Assembly: GCA_003241055.1 (NCBI GenBank)
Contig: QFOD01000020.1
Coordinates: forward strand, 1-64,000
DNA: 64,000 bases
Origin: Roseateles depolymerans
Lineage (GTDB): Bacteria; Pseudomonadota; Gammaproteobacteria; Burkholderiales; Burkholderiaceae_C
Reading direction: 5' to 3'
This document shows, one piece after another, positions 16,901-24,973 of this stretch (the stretch's first letter is position 1; every line of letters starts with the position of its first letter). The translations under genes were made by a program, and so were the position numbers. Under the pieces are notes generated by a model, which searched no databases, was not told the origin of the DNA, and saw nothing but the letters and a program-made list of their open reading frames with translations.

Positions 16901-18987
16901 TCATCCGGGAGCTCGAGCTGGCCGTCCGCGCCACCAAGGCCGACGACCGATCCAACCGGATCATCAAGCAGCTCGAACGCATGAAGAAGGTGTGGAAGGT
17001 CCGCCTGGAGCGCCTGGACAACCAGGAGCGCAAGGACGATTTCCTCAGCTGGGAAGCGCTCGGAATCGACTACCTGTTCACGGACGAAGCGCACCTCCAT
17101 AAAAACCTCTGGCGCCATACCAAGATGGCGCGCATCGCAGGGCTTCCGCTGTCGAACTCGCAGCGCGCCTTCGACCTGTACCTGAAGACCCGCTACACGA
17201 TGAGCCTGCATCGCGGCCCTGCCCGCGGCGTGGTGCTCGCAACGGCGACGCCGGTGGCCAACAGCATGGCCGAGATCCATACGTTCCAGCGCTACCTGCA
17301 GCCTCACACGCTGCGCGCGCTGGGGCTGGAGCAGTTCGACGCCTGGGCGGCCACCTTCGGGGAAACCGTCACGGCGCTGGAGATCGCGCCCGACGGCAGC
17401 GGCTACCGGCTGAACACGCGCTTCGCGCGCTTCATCAACGTCCCTGACTTGATGGGCGTGTTCTGCGACGTGTCGGACATCCGCACGAAGGAGATGCTCA
17501 AGCTGCCAGTGCCGGCGCTCAAGGGCGACAAGCCCCGCACGGTGACGTGCAAGCCCAGCGAGGCGTTGAAGGCTTTCGTGAAGACGCTCGTCAAGCGGGC
17601 GGAGCTGCTGAAGACGACGCGCATCGATCCGCGCGTCGACAACATGCTGAAGATCACCAGCGAGGGCCGCAAGGCAGCGCTGGACATGCGCCTGGTGTTC
17701 GAGGGCGCGACGAGGGATGTGAACGGCAAGGTCGCGCAGTGCGCGGCCGAGGTCCACCGCATCTGGCAGCTGACCGCGAGCCTCAAAAGGGCTCAGCTGG
17801 TGTTCTGCGATTTGTCGACGCCACGCGTCGACGCGGGCTTCAGCGTCTACGACGAGCTGAAGGCTCTCCTGATCGAATTGGGAATGCCCGAGGAGCAGAT
17901 CGCCTTCGTGCACGACGCGGAAACCGATGCCCAAAAGGCGCGGCTCTTCCGGTCGGTGCGCGAGGGCAAGGTCCGCGTGCTGCTGGGCTCGACCCCAAAG
18001 ATGGGCATCGGCACCAACGTGCAGAAGCGCCTGGTGGCCCTGCACGAGCTGGACTGCCCATGGCGGCCCTGCGACGTCGAGCAGCGCGAAGGGCGCATCC
18101 TGCGCCAAGGCAATGAGTGCGACGAGGTGGAGATCATCCGCTACGTCACGGAAGGCAGTTTCGATGCGTACTCCTGGCAGACCGTGCTGACCAAGTCCAA
18201 GTTCATCGCCCAGGTGATGAGCGGCGACAAGGGGCTGAGGTCGGTCGAAGACGTCGAGCTGGCGACGCTGAGCTACGCCGAGGTGAAGGCCTTGGCGTCG
18301 GGCAACCCGATGGTCATCGAGAAGGCCGGCGTGGACGCCGAGATTGCGCGCCATTCGTCGCTGTTCTCGGTCTGGCGCAACCAGCGCTATGGCCACGAAT
18401 CCGAAACGTCGAACCTGCCGATGCGCATCAAGAGTATGGAGACGCTGGTGACAGCGCTGCGTGCCGACGAGGCGGCCGCGCTGGCGGCCCTGGCCGACGG
18501 CCCGGTCGTCGTGATCAACGGGCGCAGCCTGCGCGATCGGGAGGAACTCGGCGACGTGCTGCGGGCACTCGTGCGCAATGCGCGCGCCAGCCTGACGGGC
18601 AAGGCCTCTGAAGAGAGGTTGGGCCAGGTGGGTAGTCTGCAGCTGTTCCTGTTCAGCGGCCGCGAGGCCGAGGACGTGCACCTGTACCTGCAAGGGCAGG
18701 CGGTGCATGACTGCAAGGCTTACCAGACCGGACCGGCGCTGGCGGCCGAGCTGATCAGCGTGCTCAACGGCACGGTGGGACGCGCGGCCGATGCCGACCA
18801 CAGGCTGGCGTCGATGCGTCAGCGGCTGGTGGACCTGCGCGAAGAGCTCACGAGGCCCTTCGAGCATGAAGACCGGCTGACATCGCTCCTGGCACGACAG
18901 CGCGAACTCGCCCGAGAACTCGACATCGACAAGGATGAGGTGGGCTCGCAAGCCGTCGAGGCAGATGAACAGGCCCTGGCTGCCTGA
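13978..18987 (+). CDS. Giant methyltransferase-SNF2 helicase fusion (DarB-like)
   Basis: A 1669-residue protein of the type carried by plasmids, integrative elements and phages. An N-6 adenine methyltransferase-like fold lies around residues 150-330: motif I is LEPSAGIGHF near 194 and the catalytic-type motif is NVPFGNF near 262, a variant of NPPF. A superfamily-2 helicase follows, with HAVGAGKTAIMV (Walker A) near 878, TDEAHLHKNL (DEAH) near 1036 and QREGRILRQGN (motif VI) near 1370. A coiled C-terminal tail completes it. Phage P1 DarB, an anti-restriction protein, is a related architecture. No conjugation gene or integrase is adjacent, so it is either a remnant of a lost element or a standalone defence or anti-defence gene. 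The start at 13978 has GGAGAACC upstream. Confidence 0.85.
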   Translation: MATNATEAKSLWLPGFGPDDETHFPDLFDEPAPAVVEPPAQEPATAVSQPEAVPVRRWKPSLVRTAANADRAITWPAWNDDALEALTGPVSKFEANLQAIAVLRELAGAQSEPTGEQRAALLQFTGWGGIPASFNLEQRDDAWKQRAQHLTTVLDAGELEAAKASVNTSHYTDPALIRWIWQAIEKLGFRGGRVLEPSAGIGHFIGGMPPRLASPSRWTAIELDPTAGAILRALYAPLGVDVRVQATETAALADDAFDLVVTNVPFGNFQVSDGRNRPYSHFNIHNWFVGKALDLVVPGGLVCVITSSYLMDDYDGAARAYVASRADLLAAFRLPQGAFERLGGTAVQTDLLLLRRHDAEAAEREEPAWLELAYVGDQLRHPRCLDRYMRINSWYCSRPEFVLGRIDKVSNGYSPVPTAVLDGDLAQALQSVMHLVPADAYQGRPAQASEETNAANATPAPDGARPGSFVLSAGRIHSVEQGQLVDVHDRLNATVRLRISGLCEIRDRARTLLAAQLGDTSDADLAAKRLSLNLAYDRFVAKHGYLSNRANALAFRRDPDYPLLLSLERYDDEEDKATKADIFHRRTVSRIEEPAHAESPDEALALCMQWKGRVDAGYMARLLQAEPADVVAELQQKGLVYLDPDSEAYETADAYLSGDVKRKLKAAAAGGTAFEANVLALEKVIPEDLPPASIEPRLGAVWIPADVIEAFMVQVLGLESATVRYLAVAGTWSVKADQWAVNRNLTCTQEFGIQRMDAVELIQHALNVQTPTVRDPHPEKDGAYVVNKEQTLAAREKLGALKDRFAAWAYEEVPRRERLCRIYNDTFNCLRQRAFDGSHLKLPGFSHCFELHPSQLNAIWRIVQSGNTGLFHAVGAGKTAIMVASSMELRRLGLARKPAHVVPNHMLEQYTAEFVRLYPFASVLMATKEDLAGDRRREFVSRIATGDWDAVILTHSTFELLPMSREFTVGHIKAIIRELELAVRATKADDRSNRIIKQLERMKKVWKVRLERLDNQERKDDFLSWEALGIDYLFTDEAHLHKNLWRHTKMARIAGLPLSNSQRAFDLYLKTRYTMSLHRGPARGVVLATATPVANSMAEIHTFQRYLQPHTLRALGLEQFDAWAATFGETVTALEIAPDGSGYRLNTRFARFINVPDLMGVFCDVSDIRTKEMLKLPVPALKGDKPRTVTCKPSEALKAFVKTLVKRAELLKTTRIDPRVDNMLKITSEGRKAALDMRLVFEGATRDVNGKVAQCAAEVHRIWQLTASLKRAQLVFCDLSTPRVDAGFSVYDELKALLIELGMPEEQIAFVHDAETDAQKARLFRSVREGKVRVLLGSTPKMGIGTNVQKRLVALHELDCPWRPCDVEQREGRILRQGNECDEVEIIRYVTEGSFDAYSWQTVLTKSKFIAQVMSGDKGLRSVEDVELATLSYAEVKALASGNPMVIEKAGVDAEIARHSSLFSVWRNQRYGHESETSNLPMRIKSMETLVTALRADEAAALAALADGPVVVINGRSLRDREELGDVLRALVRNARASLTGKASEERLGQVGSLQLFLFSGREAEDVHLYLQGQAVHDCKAYQTGPALAAELISVLNGTVGRAADADHRLASMRQRLVDLREELTRPFEHEDRLTSLLARQRELARELDIDKDEVGSQAVEADEQALAA

Positions 18988-18998
18988 CTTTCCCTTCA

Positions 18999-19033
18999 GG
19001 GACTCGCGCATCCGCGCGAGTCCCTTTTCTTTT
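18999..19033 (+). terminator. Rho-independent terminator after the helicase gene
   Basis: A perfect 11-bp stem, GGGACTCGCGC (18999-19009) with GCGCGAGTCCC (19014-19024), a 4-base loop ATCC, then TTTTCTTTT. It begins 12 bases after the stop codon and insulates the denitrification promoter downstream. Confidence 0.93.
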
Positions 19034-19098
19034 GTCTGTCGCAACGCTGGCTTCGGGTTGCCAGACGCCAACACGGCCGCGCCGCCCCCGCCCATTGC

Positions 19099-19162
19099 TT
19101 GATCCAGCGCAAGGAATTGAGGAGCCGCGATTCCTACGCTAGATGCATACGAAATGCACCTT
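19099..19162 (+). promoter_or_regulatory. nirK promoter: FNR-type box, -10 and NsrR-like operator
   Basis: TTGATCCAGCGCAA at 19099-19112 fits the FNR/NNR/DNR half-site rule (perfect left half, weaker right half). With its centre at -41.5, the start point would be near 19147 and the -10 would be TACGCT at 19135-19140. An imperfect palindrome at 19141-19162, AGATGCAT-acga-AATGCACC-tt, looks like an NsrR operator over the start point. The same layout recurs before norB. Activation under low oxygen or NO, and repression by NsrR, are inferred. Confidence 0.72.
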
Positions 19163-19188
19163 TTGCTTCACCACACGTTGGAGGGTCT

Positions 19189-20694
19189 ATGACATTCGGC
19201 ATCAAGCGGTCCTGTACGGCGCTGTTGGCCGCCATCTGCCTCGCCGGTTCAGCCATCGCGGCGGGCGCGGCCGGCGGCACCGTCGCGGCCAAGGGGAAGG
19301 CACCCGGCGACTTCGGGCCACCGCAGGGCGCACCCATCAAGGCGGTACTGACCAGCCCGCCTCACGTACCGCCGCCGATCACGCGCAAGTACCCAGCGAA
19401 GGTCATCGTCGAGCTCGAAGTGGTCGAGAAGGAGATGCCCATCTCCGAGGGCGTGACCTACACCTTCTGGACCTTCGGCGGGACGGTGCCCGGCAGCTTC
19501 ATCCGTGTCCGCCAGGGCGACACGGTGGAGTTCCACCTGAAGAACCATCCGAGCAGCAAGATGCCCCACAACATCGACCTGCACGGCGTGACCGGCCCGG
19601 GCGGCGGCGCGGCCTCCAGCTTCACCGCGCCGGGCCACGAATCGCAGTTCACGTTCAAGGCGCTGAACGAAGGCATCTACGTCTACCACTGCGCCACAGC
19701 GCCCGTCGGCATGCACGTGGCCAACGGCATGTACGGGCTGATCCTCGTCGAGCCGCCCGACGGCCTGCCCAAGGTGGACCACGAGTACTACGTGATGCAG
19801 GGCGACTTCTACACGACCGGCAAGTACCGCGAGAAGGGTCTGCAGCCCTTCGACATGGAGAAGGCCATCGACGAGAAACCCACCTATGTGCTGTTCAACG
19901 GCACCGAAGGCGCGCTGACCGGCGACCGTGCGATGCCGGCCAAGGTGGGCGAGACCGTGCGGATGTTCGTCGGCAACGGCGGCCCCAACCTGGTGTCCAG
20001 CTTCCACGTCATCGGCGCCATCTTTGACCAAGTCAGGTACGAGGGGGGCAGCAATGTCCAGACCAATGTGCAGACCACGCTGATCCCCGCCGGCGGCGCG
20101 GCCATCGTGCGCTTCAAGACGCGCGTGCCGGGTAGCTACGTGCTGGTCGACCACTCGATCTTCCGGGCCTTCAACAAGGGCGCGCTGGCCATCCTCAAGG
20201 TGGAAGGCAAAGAAGACAAGACCATCTACTCGGGCAAGGAACTGGACTCGGTCTACCTCGGCGACCGCTCGCAGCCCAATCTCAATGCCGTGGCCCAGGC
20301 CACGCAGGCTGCGGCCCAAGGCACGCTGACGGTCGAGGAGCAAGTCCGGGCAGGCGAAGCCCTCTTCGCCGGCACCTGCTCGGTGTGCCACCAGGCCAAC
20401 GGGGCCGGCCTCCCCGGCGTATTCCCCCCGCTGGCCAAGTCGGACTTCCTCGGCGCCGACACGAAGCGTGCGATCAGCGTCGTGCTGCATGGCCTGACCG
20501 GCAAGGTCAAGGTCAACGGGCAGGACTACAACTCGGTGATGCCGCCGATGAACCAACTCAACGACGACGAGGTGGCGAACATCCTCACCTACGTCCTCAA
20601 TGCCTGGGACAACCCCGGCGGCCGGGTCACCACCGACGATGTGCGCAAGGTCCGCGCCCAGAAGCCGCCCGCAGCGGCGAAGTCGGAGCACTGA
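19189..20694 (+). CDS. nirK: Copper nitrite reductase with fused cytochrome c domain
   Basis: A 501-residue periplasmic enzyme reducing nitrite to nitric oxide. It has a signal peptide (1-25), two cupredoxin domains (about 60-365) and a C-terminal c-type cytochrome (about 385-480) with the heme motif CSVCH and a distal MPPM segment. Copper ligands are visible: MPHNIDLHG and YVYHCATAPVGMHV carry the type-1 His-Cys-His-Met set and part of the type-2 site, and the third type-2 His fits SFHVIG. The fusion to a cytochrome domain, as in the Ralstonia pickettii type, lets the enzyme take electrons through its own heme. GGAGG precedes the ATG at 19189. It is the first gene of nirK-nirV-SCO. Confidence 0.96.
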   Translation: MTFGIKRSCTALLAAICLAGSAIAAGAAGGTVAAKGKAPGDFGPPQGAPIKAVLTSPPHVPPPITRKYPAKVIVELEVVEKEMPISEGVTYTFWTFGGTVPGSFIRVRQGDTVEFHLKNHPSSKMPHNIDLHGVTGPGGGAASSFTAPGHESQFTFKALNEGIYVYHCATAPVGMHVANGMYGLILVEPPDGLPKVDHEYYVMQGDFYTTGKYREKGLQPFDMEKAIDEKPTYVLFNGTEGALTGDRAMPAKVGETVRMFVGNGGPNLVSSFHVIGAIFDQVRYEGGSNVQTNVQTTLIPAGGAAIVRFKTRVPGSYVLVDHSIFRAFNKGALAILKVEGKEDKTIYSGKELDSVYLGDRSQPNLNAVAQATQAAAQGTLTVEEQVRAGEALFAGTCSVCHQANGAGLPGVFPPLAKSDFLGADTKRAISVVLHGLTGKVKVNGQDYNSVMPPMNQLNDDEVANILTYVLNAWDNPGGRVTTDDVRKVRAQKPPAAAKSEH

Positions 20695-20713
20695 GTATGA
20701 CCGGGAGCCATCG

Positions 20714-21484
20714 GTGACGCGCCGTCCGATCAGGGTCCTGGCCACGTTGGCGGCCGCACTGCTGCCGCTGTGCAGCGCCGCGGCGGGGTATGTGGATCTG
20801 CCGGGCGGGACGATCCGCAGCGTCGTCGCCGGCGACGCAACCGGCGGTCAGGTCAGCGTCGCTCCCTTCAGCATGCGGACAATGCCGGTAACGCGGGCGG
20901 AGTTCGCGCGTTTCCTGGCGGCCAACCCCAACTGGAAGCCCGGCACCGTGCCAAGAGTCTTCGCTGATGCCGGCTACCTCGCCGACTGGCCCGCAACGGG
21001 CGCATTGCCCGCAGGGCGGTCCGAGCAGCCTGTCACCCGCGTGAGCTGGTTCGCCGCGCAGGCTTTCTGCGAGTCCGAGGGCGCGCGGCTGCCGACCTGG
21101 AACGAGTGGGAGTTCGTGGCGGCGGCCGACGCCAGCCGCGCCGATGCCCGCGACGATCCCGCCTGGAAGGCCCGCATCCTGTCCTGGTACTCGCGGCCAG
21201 CGGCCGCCGAGCTGCCCGCCGTCGGCGGCGATCCCAACGTGTACGGCCTGCGCGACCTGCACGGCCTGGTGTGGGAATGGACGGAGGACTTCAACGCGCT
21301 GCTCGTCAACGGCGACAGCCGCTCGTCCGACGACCCCGACAAGCTCAAGTTCTGCGGTGCCGGCGCCATCAACCTGCAGCAGCGGGACAACTACGCCGTG
21401 CTGATGCGCGTCGCCCTGCTCTCTTCCCTCAAAGCGTCTGACAGCACCGCGAGCCTGGGCTTCCGGTGCGTCCGCGCGCACTAG
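20714..21484 (+). CDS. nirV: NirV-like formylglycine-generating-enzyme family protein
   Basis: A 256-residue exported protein of the SUMF1/FGE-sulfatase family. NirV is the name for the member found next to nirK in many denitrifiers, and its exact role is unsettled. The N-terminus has a signal peptide (VTRRPIRVLATLAAALLPL). Family features follow: PVTRAEFARFL, RVSWFAAQAFCE, RLPTWNEWEFVA and the closing GFRCVRA. The start is GTG at 20714 with GGGAGCC upstream; longer frames would remove the signal peptide from the N-terminus. It lies 19 bp after nirK and 12 bp before the SCO gene, so it is in the nirK operon. Confidence 0.87.
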   Translation: MTRRPIRVLATLAAALLPLCSAAAGYVDLPGGTIRSVVAGDATGGQVSVAPFSMRTMPVTRAEFARFLAANPNWKPGTVPRVFADAGYLADWPATGALPAGRSEQPVTRVSWFAAQAFCESEGARLPTWNEWEFVAAADASRADARDDPAWKARILSWYSRPAAAELPAVGGDPNVYGLRDLHGLVWEWTEDFNALLVNGDSRSSDDPDKLKFCGAGAINLQQRDNYAVLMRVALLSSLKASDSTASLGFRCVRAH

Positions 21485-21496
21485 GACCACCTCTGC

Positions 21497-22111
21497 ATGA
21501 ACCGTCGAAATCTGCTCAAGGCCAGCATCGCCGCTTCGGCCGCCTTCGTCGCCACCTCGCGCGCGCTGGCGGCCATACCCGTCGGACAGGCCGCGAAGCC
21601 GTCCCTGCCCACCGATTCGGTCTACCAGCTGGCGACGCCCCTGACCGACCAGAACGGCCGCCCGTTCACGCTGGGCGACGGCCGCGGCACGCCGACCATC
21701 GTCAGCATGTTCTACACCTCGTGCCAGTTCGTCTGCCCGATGCTGGTCGAGGCCATCCGCGCCACGCAGGGCAAGCTGGCCGACGGCGAGCGCCAGCGCC
21801 TGAACGTGTTGATGGTGACGTTCGATCCGCAGCACGACACGGTGGCGGTGCTGCAGAAGACCGCGAAGGAGCGTCAGCTGGAAGACGCGCACTGGACGCT
21901 CGCCCGGACCGAAGCGCCCAACGTGCGCAAGCTGGCCTCGGTGCTGGGCGTGCAGTACAAGGCGCTCGGCAACGGCGACTTCAACCACACGACCGCGCTC
22001 ATCCTGCTCGATGCCGACGGCCGCATCGTCGGCAGGACCTCGCAGCTGGGCGACGCGGACCCCGCATTCGTGAAGCTGCTGAAGACCACGATCGCCACTG
22101 CAGGTCATTGA
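21497..22111 (+). CDS. SCO1/SenC-family copper chaperone
   Basis: A 204-residue thioredoxin-fold protein. The N-terminus has a twin-arginine-like sequence (NRRNLLKASI) and a hydrophobic stretch, so it is probably exported or membrane-anchored. The copper/redox motif is CQFVC (CxxxC) near residue 77, and the conserved distal His is probably in FNHTTALILLD. SCO proteins deliver copper to oxidase CuA sites. Here, downstream of nirK and nirV, it likely helps load copper into nitrite reductase, which is inference from position. It is the last gene of the nirK operon. Confidence 0.9.
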   Translation: MNRRNLLKASIAASAAFVATSRALAAIPVGQAAKPSLPTDSVYQLATPLTDQNGRPFTLGDGRGTPTIVSMFYTSCQFVCPMLVEAIRATQGKLADGERQRLNVLMVTFDPQHDTVAVLQKTAKERQLEDAHWTLARTEAPNVRKLASVLGVQYKALGNGDFNHTTALILLDADGRIVGRTSQLGDADPAFVKLLKTTIATAGH

Positions 22112-22238
22112 TCGGCAGGCCTTCTTCGAGGCCAACAGCCGCCTGTCCACGTCGCCCGCCCTTGCCACGAAGTCGGGCGCGGTGCGTCCCGACCCCGTGT
22201 CGCGGGCCCTGCCCTAGCAACGTCTTTCAGCCCGTCCT

Positions 22239-22302
22239 TTGATCGCGATCAACCCAGCGCAAGGCGGCGCTTTCCACAATAGATGCATCTCGAATACATC
22301 TT
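22239..22302 (+). promoter_or_regulatory. norB operon promoter: perfect FNR box and NsrR-like operator
   Basis: TTGATCGCGATCAA at 22239-22252 matches TTGAT-N4-ATCAA exactly. The predicted -10 is CACAAT at 22275-22280, and a palindrome at 22281-22302 (AGATGCAT-ctcg-AATACATC-tt) covers the likely start point near 22287. The start-to-start distance between the two elements is 42 bp, identical to the nirK promoter. Confidence 0.8.
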
Positions 22303-22322
22303 ATGAACTGCAGGAGAGTTCC

Positions 22323-22607
22323 ATGAGCCTGACCACCTACGGCACCAAGATCGATCTGCGTCCTCTTCGCCCCGGCGAGCGGCATGCCCTGACCTTCAAC
22401 ACCTTCCGGAGCCTGGGCGCCAGCGAATCGATGGAACTCATCAACGACCACGACACGCGCCCGCTGCAGGAGCAGTTCCAGGCCCAGTTGCCCGGCAGGT
22501 TTTCGTGGGAATACCTGGAGTCCGGCCCCGCCTGGCGCGTGCGCATCACCAAGCTCGCCATCGAGGAAGGCAGCCGCCAATGCTGCGGCGCCTGCGGTGG
22601 CGCCTGA
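22323..22607 (+). CDS. DUF2249 small protein ahead of norB
   Basis: A 94-residue cytoplasmic protein with the DUF2249 core (IDLRPLRPGERHALTF... ESMELINDHDTRPL...) and a C-terminal cysteine cluster, CCGAC. DUF2249 proteins often accompany hemerythrin-like or NO-related genes and are thought to bind metal, but none of that is proven here. It is the first gene after the FNR/NsrR promoter and lies 40 bp before norB, so it is co-transcribed with the NO reductase. The ATG at 22323 is the only start giving a normal N-terminus. Confidence 0.85.
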   Translation: MSLTTYGTKIDLRPLRPGERHALTFNTFRSLGASESMELINDHDTRPLQEQFQAQLPGRFSWEYLESGPAWRVRITKLAIEEGSRQCCGACGGA

Positions 22608-22647
22608 CCCCTCCCGACGATTCATCGGCAACCCAAAAGGAAGCATC

Positions 22648-24924
22648 ATGAAGTCCGCACACACGCTCTGGCGCTGGCTAGGCCTCATCTCCGTCCTGTC
22701 ATTCGGAGCGCTCGGCTACCTGGGATGGCAGATCTATCTCTCGGCGCCGCCCATCCCCAAGCAAGTCGTCACCAGCGACGGCGACGTGCTGTACACGGGC
22801 GAGCAGATCCAGCTCGGCCAGCAAGCCTGGCTGTCCGCCGGTGGCCAGCAACTCGGGACGGTGTGGGGCCATGGCGCCTACGTCGCGCCCGACTGGTCGG
22901 CCGACTGGCTGCATCGCGAAGCCATGACCCTGCAGACCGTCCGCACCGAGGCGCTGCGCAAGGCCGCGCCATCGCTGACGGAAGCCGACCGGGCCGCGGT
23001 CGAGACCCGCGTGCGCGACGAGATGCGCCGCAACACCTACGACGAGACCAGCGGCACGCTGAAGGTGTCCAGTGAACGCGCTCAGGCCATTCGCCAGGTC
23101 GCAGCGCACTACGACGGCCTGTTCGGCAACGACCCGGCGCTCGCCAAGCTGCGCGACCAGTACGCGATGACGGAGGGCGTGTTGCCCAGCAAGGAATACC
23201 GCGAAGCGCTGACTGCCTTCTTCTTCTGGTCGGCCTGGGCCACGTCCACGGACCGTCCGGGGGAAACAGGCCTGTCCTACACCAGCAACTGGCCACACGA
23301 GCCGCTCGTGGGCAACACGATGACCACCTCGGCCGCGATGTGGTCGATGGCCAGCATCATCCTGCTGCTGGCCGGCATCGCCGCGATGCTCTGGCTGCAC
23401 AAGGGCGATGCGGACGAAGGTGTCGCCGCGGTCCCGAAGGCTGATCCGCTGCTCGGCGCCAAGGCAACGCCGTCGATGAAGGCCACGCGCAAGTACTTCT
23501 TCGTCGTGATCGGCCTGATGCTGCTGCAGATCGGCATGGGCGCGATCACCGCGCACTACGCGGTGGAAGGTCAGGCCTTCTTCGGCATCCCGCTGGCGCA
23601 GGTGTTGCCGTACACGATCAGCCGCACCATCCACACGCAGATCGGCGTCTTCTGGATCGCCACGGCCTGGCTGGCGACCGGTCTCTACGTCGCGCCACTG
23701 CTCTCGGGCCGTGAGCCCAAGCTGCAGAAGCTCGGCGTCGACCTGTTGTTCTACGCGCTGCTGATCGTCGTGCTCGGTTCCACCATCACCGGGTGGCTCG
23801 GCACGCTGCAGCATCGCGGCGTCGACTTCAGCTTCTGGCTGGGCAACCAGGGCCTGGAGTTCACGAGCATGGGCCGTGTCTGGCAGATCCTGCTGTTCAT
23901 CGGCCTGCTGTTCTGGGTCTTCCTGCTCGGCCGCGCGCTGTGGCCGGCACTCAAGAAGGCTTCGGAGACGCGCGGCCTCATCGCCATGGTCTTCCTGTCG
24001 GCCACGTGCATCGGCGGCTTCTACGCCACCTCGCTGACCTGGGGCCAGCACACCCACTACTCGATGATCGAGTACTGGCGCTGGTGGCTGGTGCACCTGT
24101 GGGTGGAGGGCTTCTTCGAGGTGTTCGCCACGGCCGTCGTCGCGCTGATCTTCACGAACCTGGGCCTGGTGCGCGCCGCGTCGGCCAACCGGGCCATCAT
24201 CGCGGAGACCATCGTCTTCCTGTTCGGCGGCATCCTCGGCACGCTGCACCACCTGTACTGGACCGGCACCCCGACCTCGGTGATCGCCGTCGGCTCGGTG
24301 TTCTCGGCGCTCGAGGTCGTGCCGCTGACGCTGATCGGCCTGGAGGCACTGCAGACCTACCGTCGCTCACAGGGCGTCGCCTGGCTGGGCGCCTACAAGT
24401 GGGTCATCCTGTCGTTCGTCTCGGTCGGCTTCTGGAACACGGTCGGCGCTGGCCTGCTGGGCTTCGCCATCAACCCACCCGCCTCGCTGTACTACGTGCA
24501 AGGCCTGAACATGACGGCGGCCCACGGCCATGCGGCCCTGTTCGGTGTCTACGGCATGCTGGGCGTCGGCCTGATGCTGTTCTGCCTGCGCGGCCTCTTC
24601 GACCGAGCACTGCATGCCGACAAGTTCCTGAAGCCCGCGTTCTGGGGTCTCAACATCGGCCTGGCGATGATGGTCTTCATGTCGCTGCTGCCCGCCGGCA
24701 TCTACCAGGCCTACGAGAGCATCACGAAGGGCCTGTGGTACGCCCGATCGCCGGAAGTCATCCACTCCAAGTTGATGGAGACTCTGGTATGGCTGCGCGT
24801 GCCGGGCGACATCGTGTTCGCCGCGGGCAGCCTGTTCCTTGGCATCTACGCGCTGTACCTGCTGCGCCGGCCGGCCCGCGAACAGATGCCTGCCGGCGCG
24901 ATCCCGGCCGCGGCCAAGCGTTGA
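22648..24924 (+). CDS. norB: Quinol-dependent nitric oxide reductase (qNor)
   Basis: A 758-residue single-subunit inner-membrane enzyme reducing NO to nitrous oxide. The N-terminal extension (about 35-220) between the first and second helices is the cytochrome-c-like part of qNor without a heme motif, which marks quinol rather than cytochrome dependence. The heme-copper-type catalytic core follows with about 12-13 helices. Conserved elements include WPHEPLVGN, RTIHTQIGVFWIATAWLA, EYWRWWLVHLWVEGFFEVF and GTLHHLYWTG, which supply heme and FeB histidines. AAAGGAAG precedes the ATG at 22648. It is the operon partner of DUF2249 and lies just before nsrR. Confidence 0.96.
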   Translation: MKSAHTLWRWLGLISVLSFGALGYLGWQIYLSAPPIPKQVVTSDGDVLYTGEQIQLGQQAWLSAGGQQLGTVWGHGAYVAPDWSADWLHREAMTLQTVRTEALRKAAPSLTEADRAAVETRVRDEMRRNTYDETSGTLKVSSERAQAIRQVAAHYDGLFGNDPALAKLRDQYAMTEGVLPSKEYREALTAFFFWSAWATSTDRPGETGLSYTSNWPHEPLVGNTMTTSAAMWSMASIILLLAGIAAMLWLHKGDADEGVAAVPKADPLLGAKATPSMKATRKYFFVVIGLMLLQIGMGAITAHYAVEGQAFFGIPLAQVLPYTISRTIHTQIGVFWIATAWLATGLYVAPLLSGREPKLQKLGVDLLFYALLIVVLGSTITGWLGTLQHRGVDFSFWLGNQGLEFTSMGRVWQILLFIGLLFWVFLLGRALWPALKKASETRGLIAMVFLSATCIGGFYATSLTWGQHTHYSMIEYWRWWLVHLWVEGFFEVFATAVVALIFTNLGLVRAASANRAIIAETIVFLFGGILGTLHHLYWTGTPTSVIAVGSVFSALEVVPLTLIGLEALQTYRRSQGVAWLGAYKWVILSFVSVGFWNTVGAGLLGFAINPPASLYYVQGLNMTAAHGHAALFGVYGMLGVGLMLFCLRGLFDRALHADKFLKPAFWGLNIGLAMMVFMSLLPAGIYQAYESITKGLWYARSPEVIHSKLMETLVWLRVPGDIVFAAGSLFLGIYALYLLRRPAREQMPAGAIPAAAKR

Positions 24925-24973
24925 AGCACTTGAGGAGGGCCACGCGCCCTCCTCCGAACTTCGGACCCCACCG

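Noticed and set aside
13888..19095. Long open frames (over 780 codons) on the minus strand opposite the helicase gene
   Set aside because: High GC makes antisense frames stay open. The plus-strand protein has conserved helicase and methyltransferase motifs across the same region, and the antisense products are His/Arg/Gly-rich with no family features.
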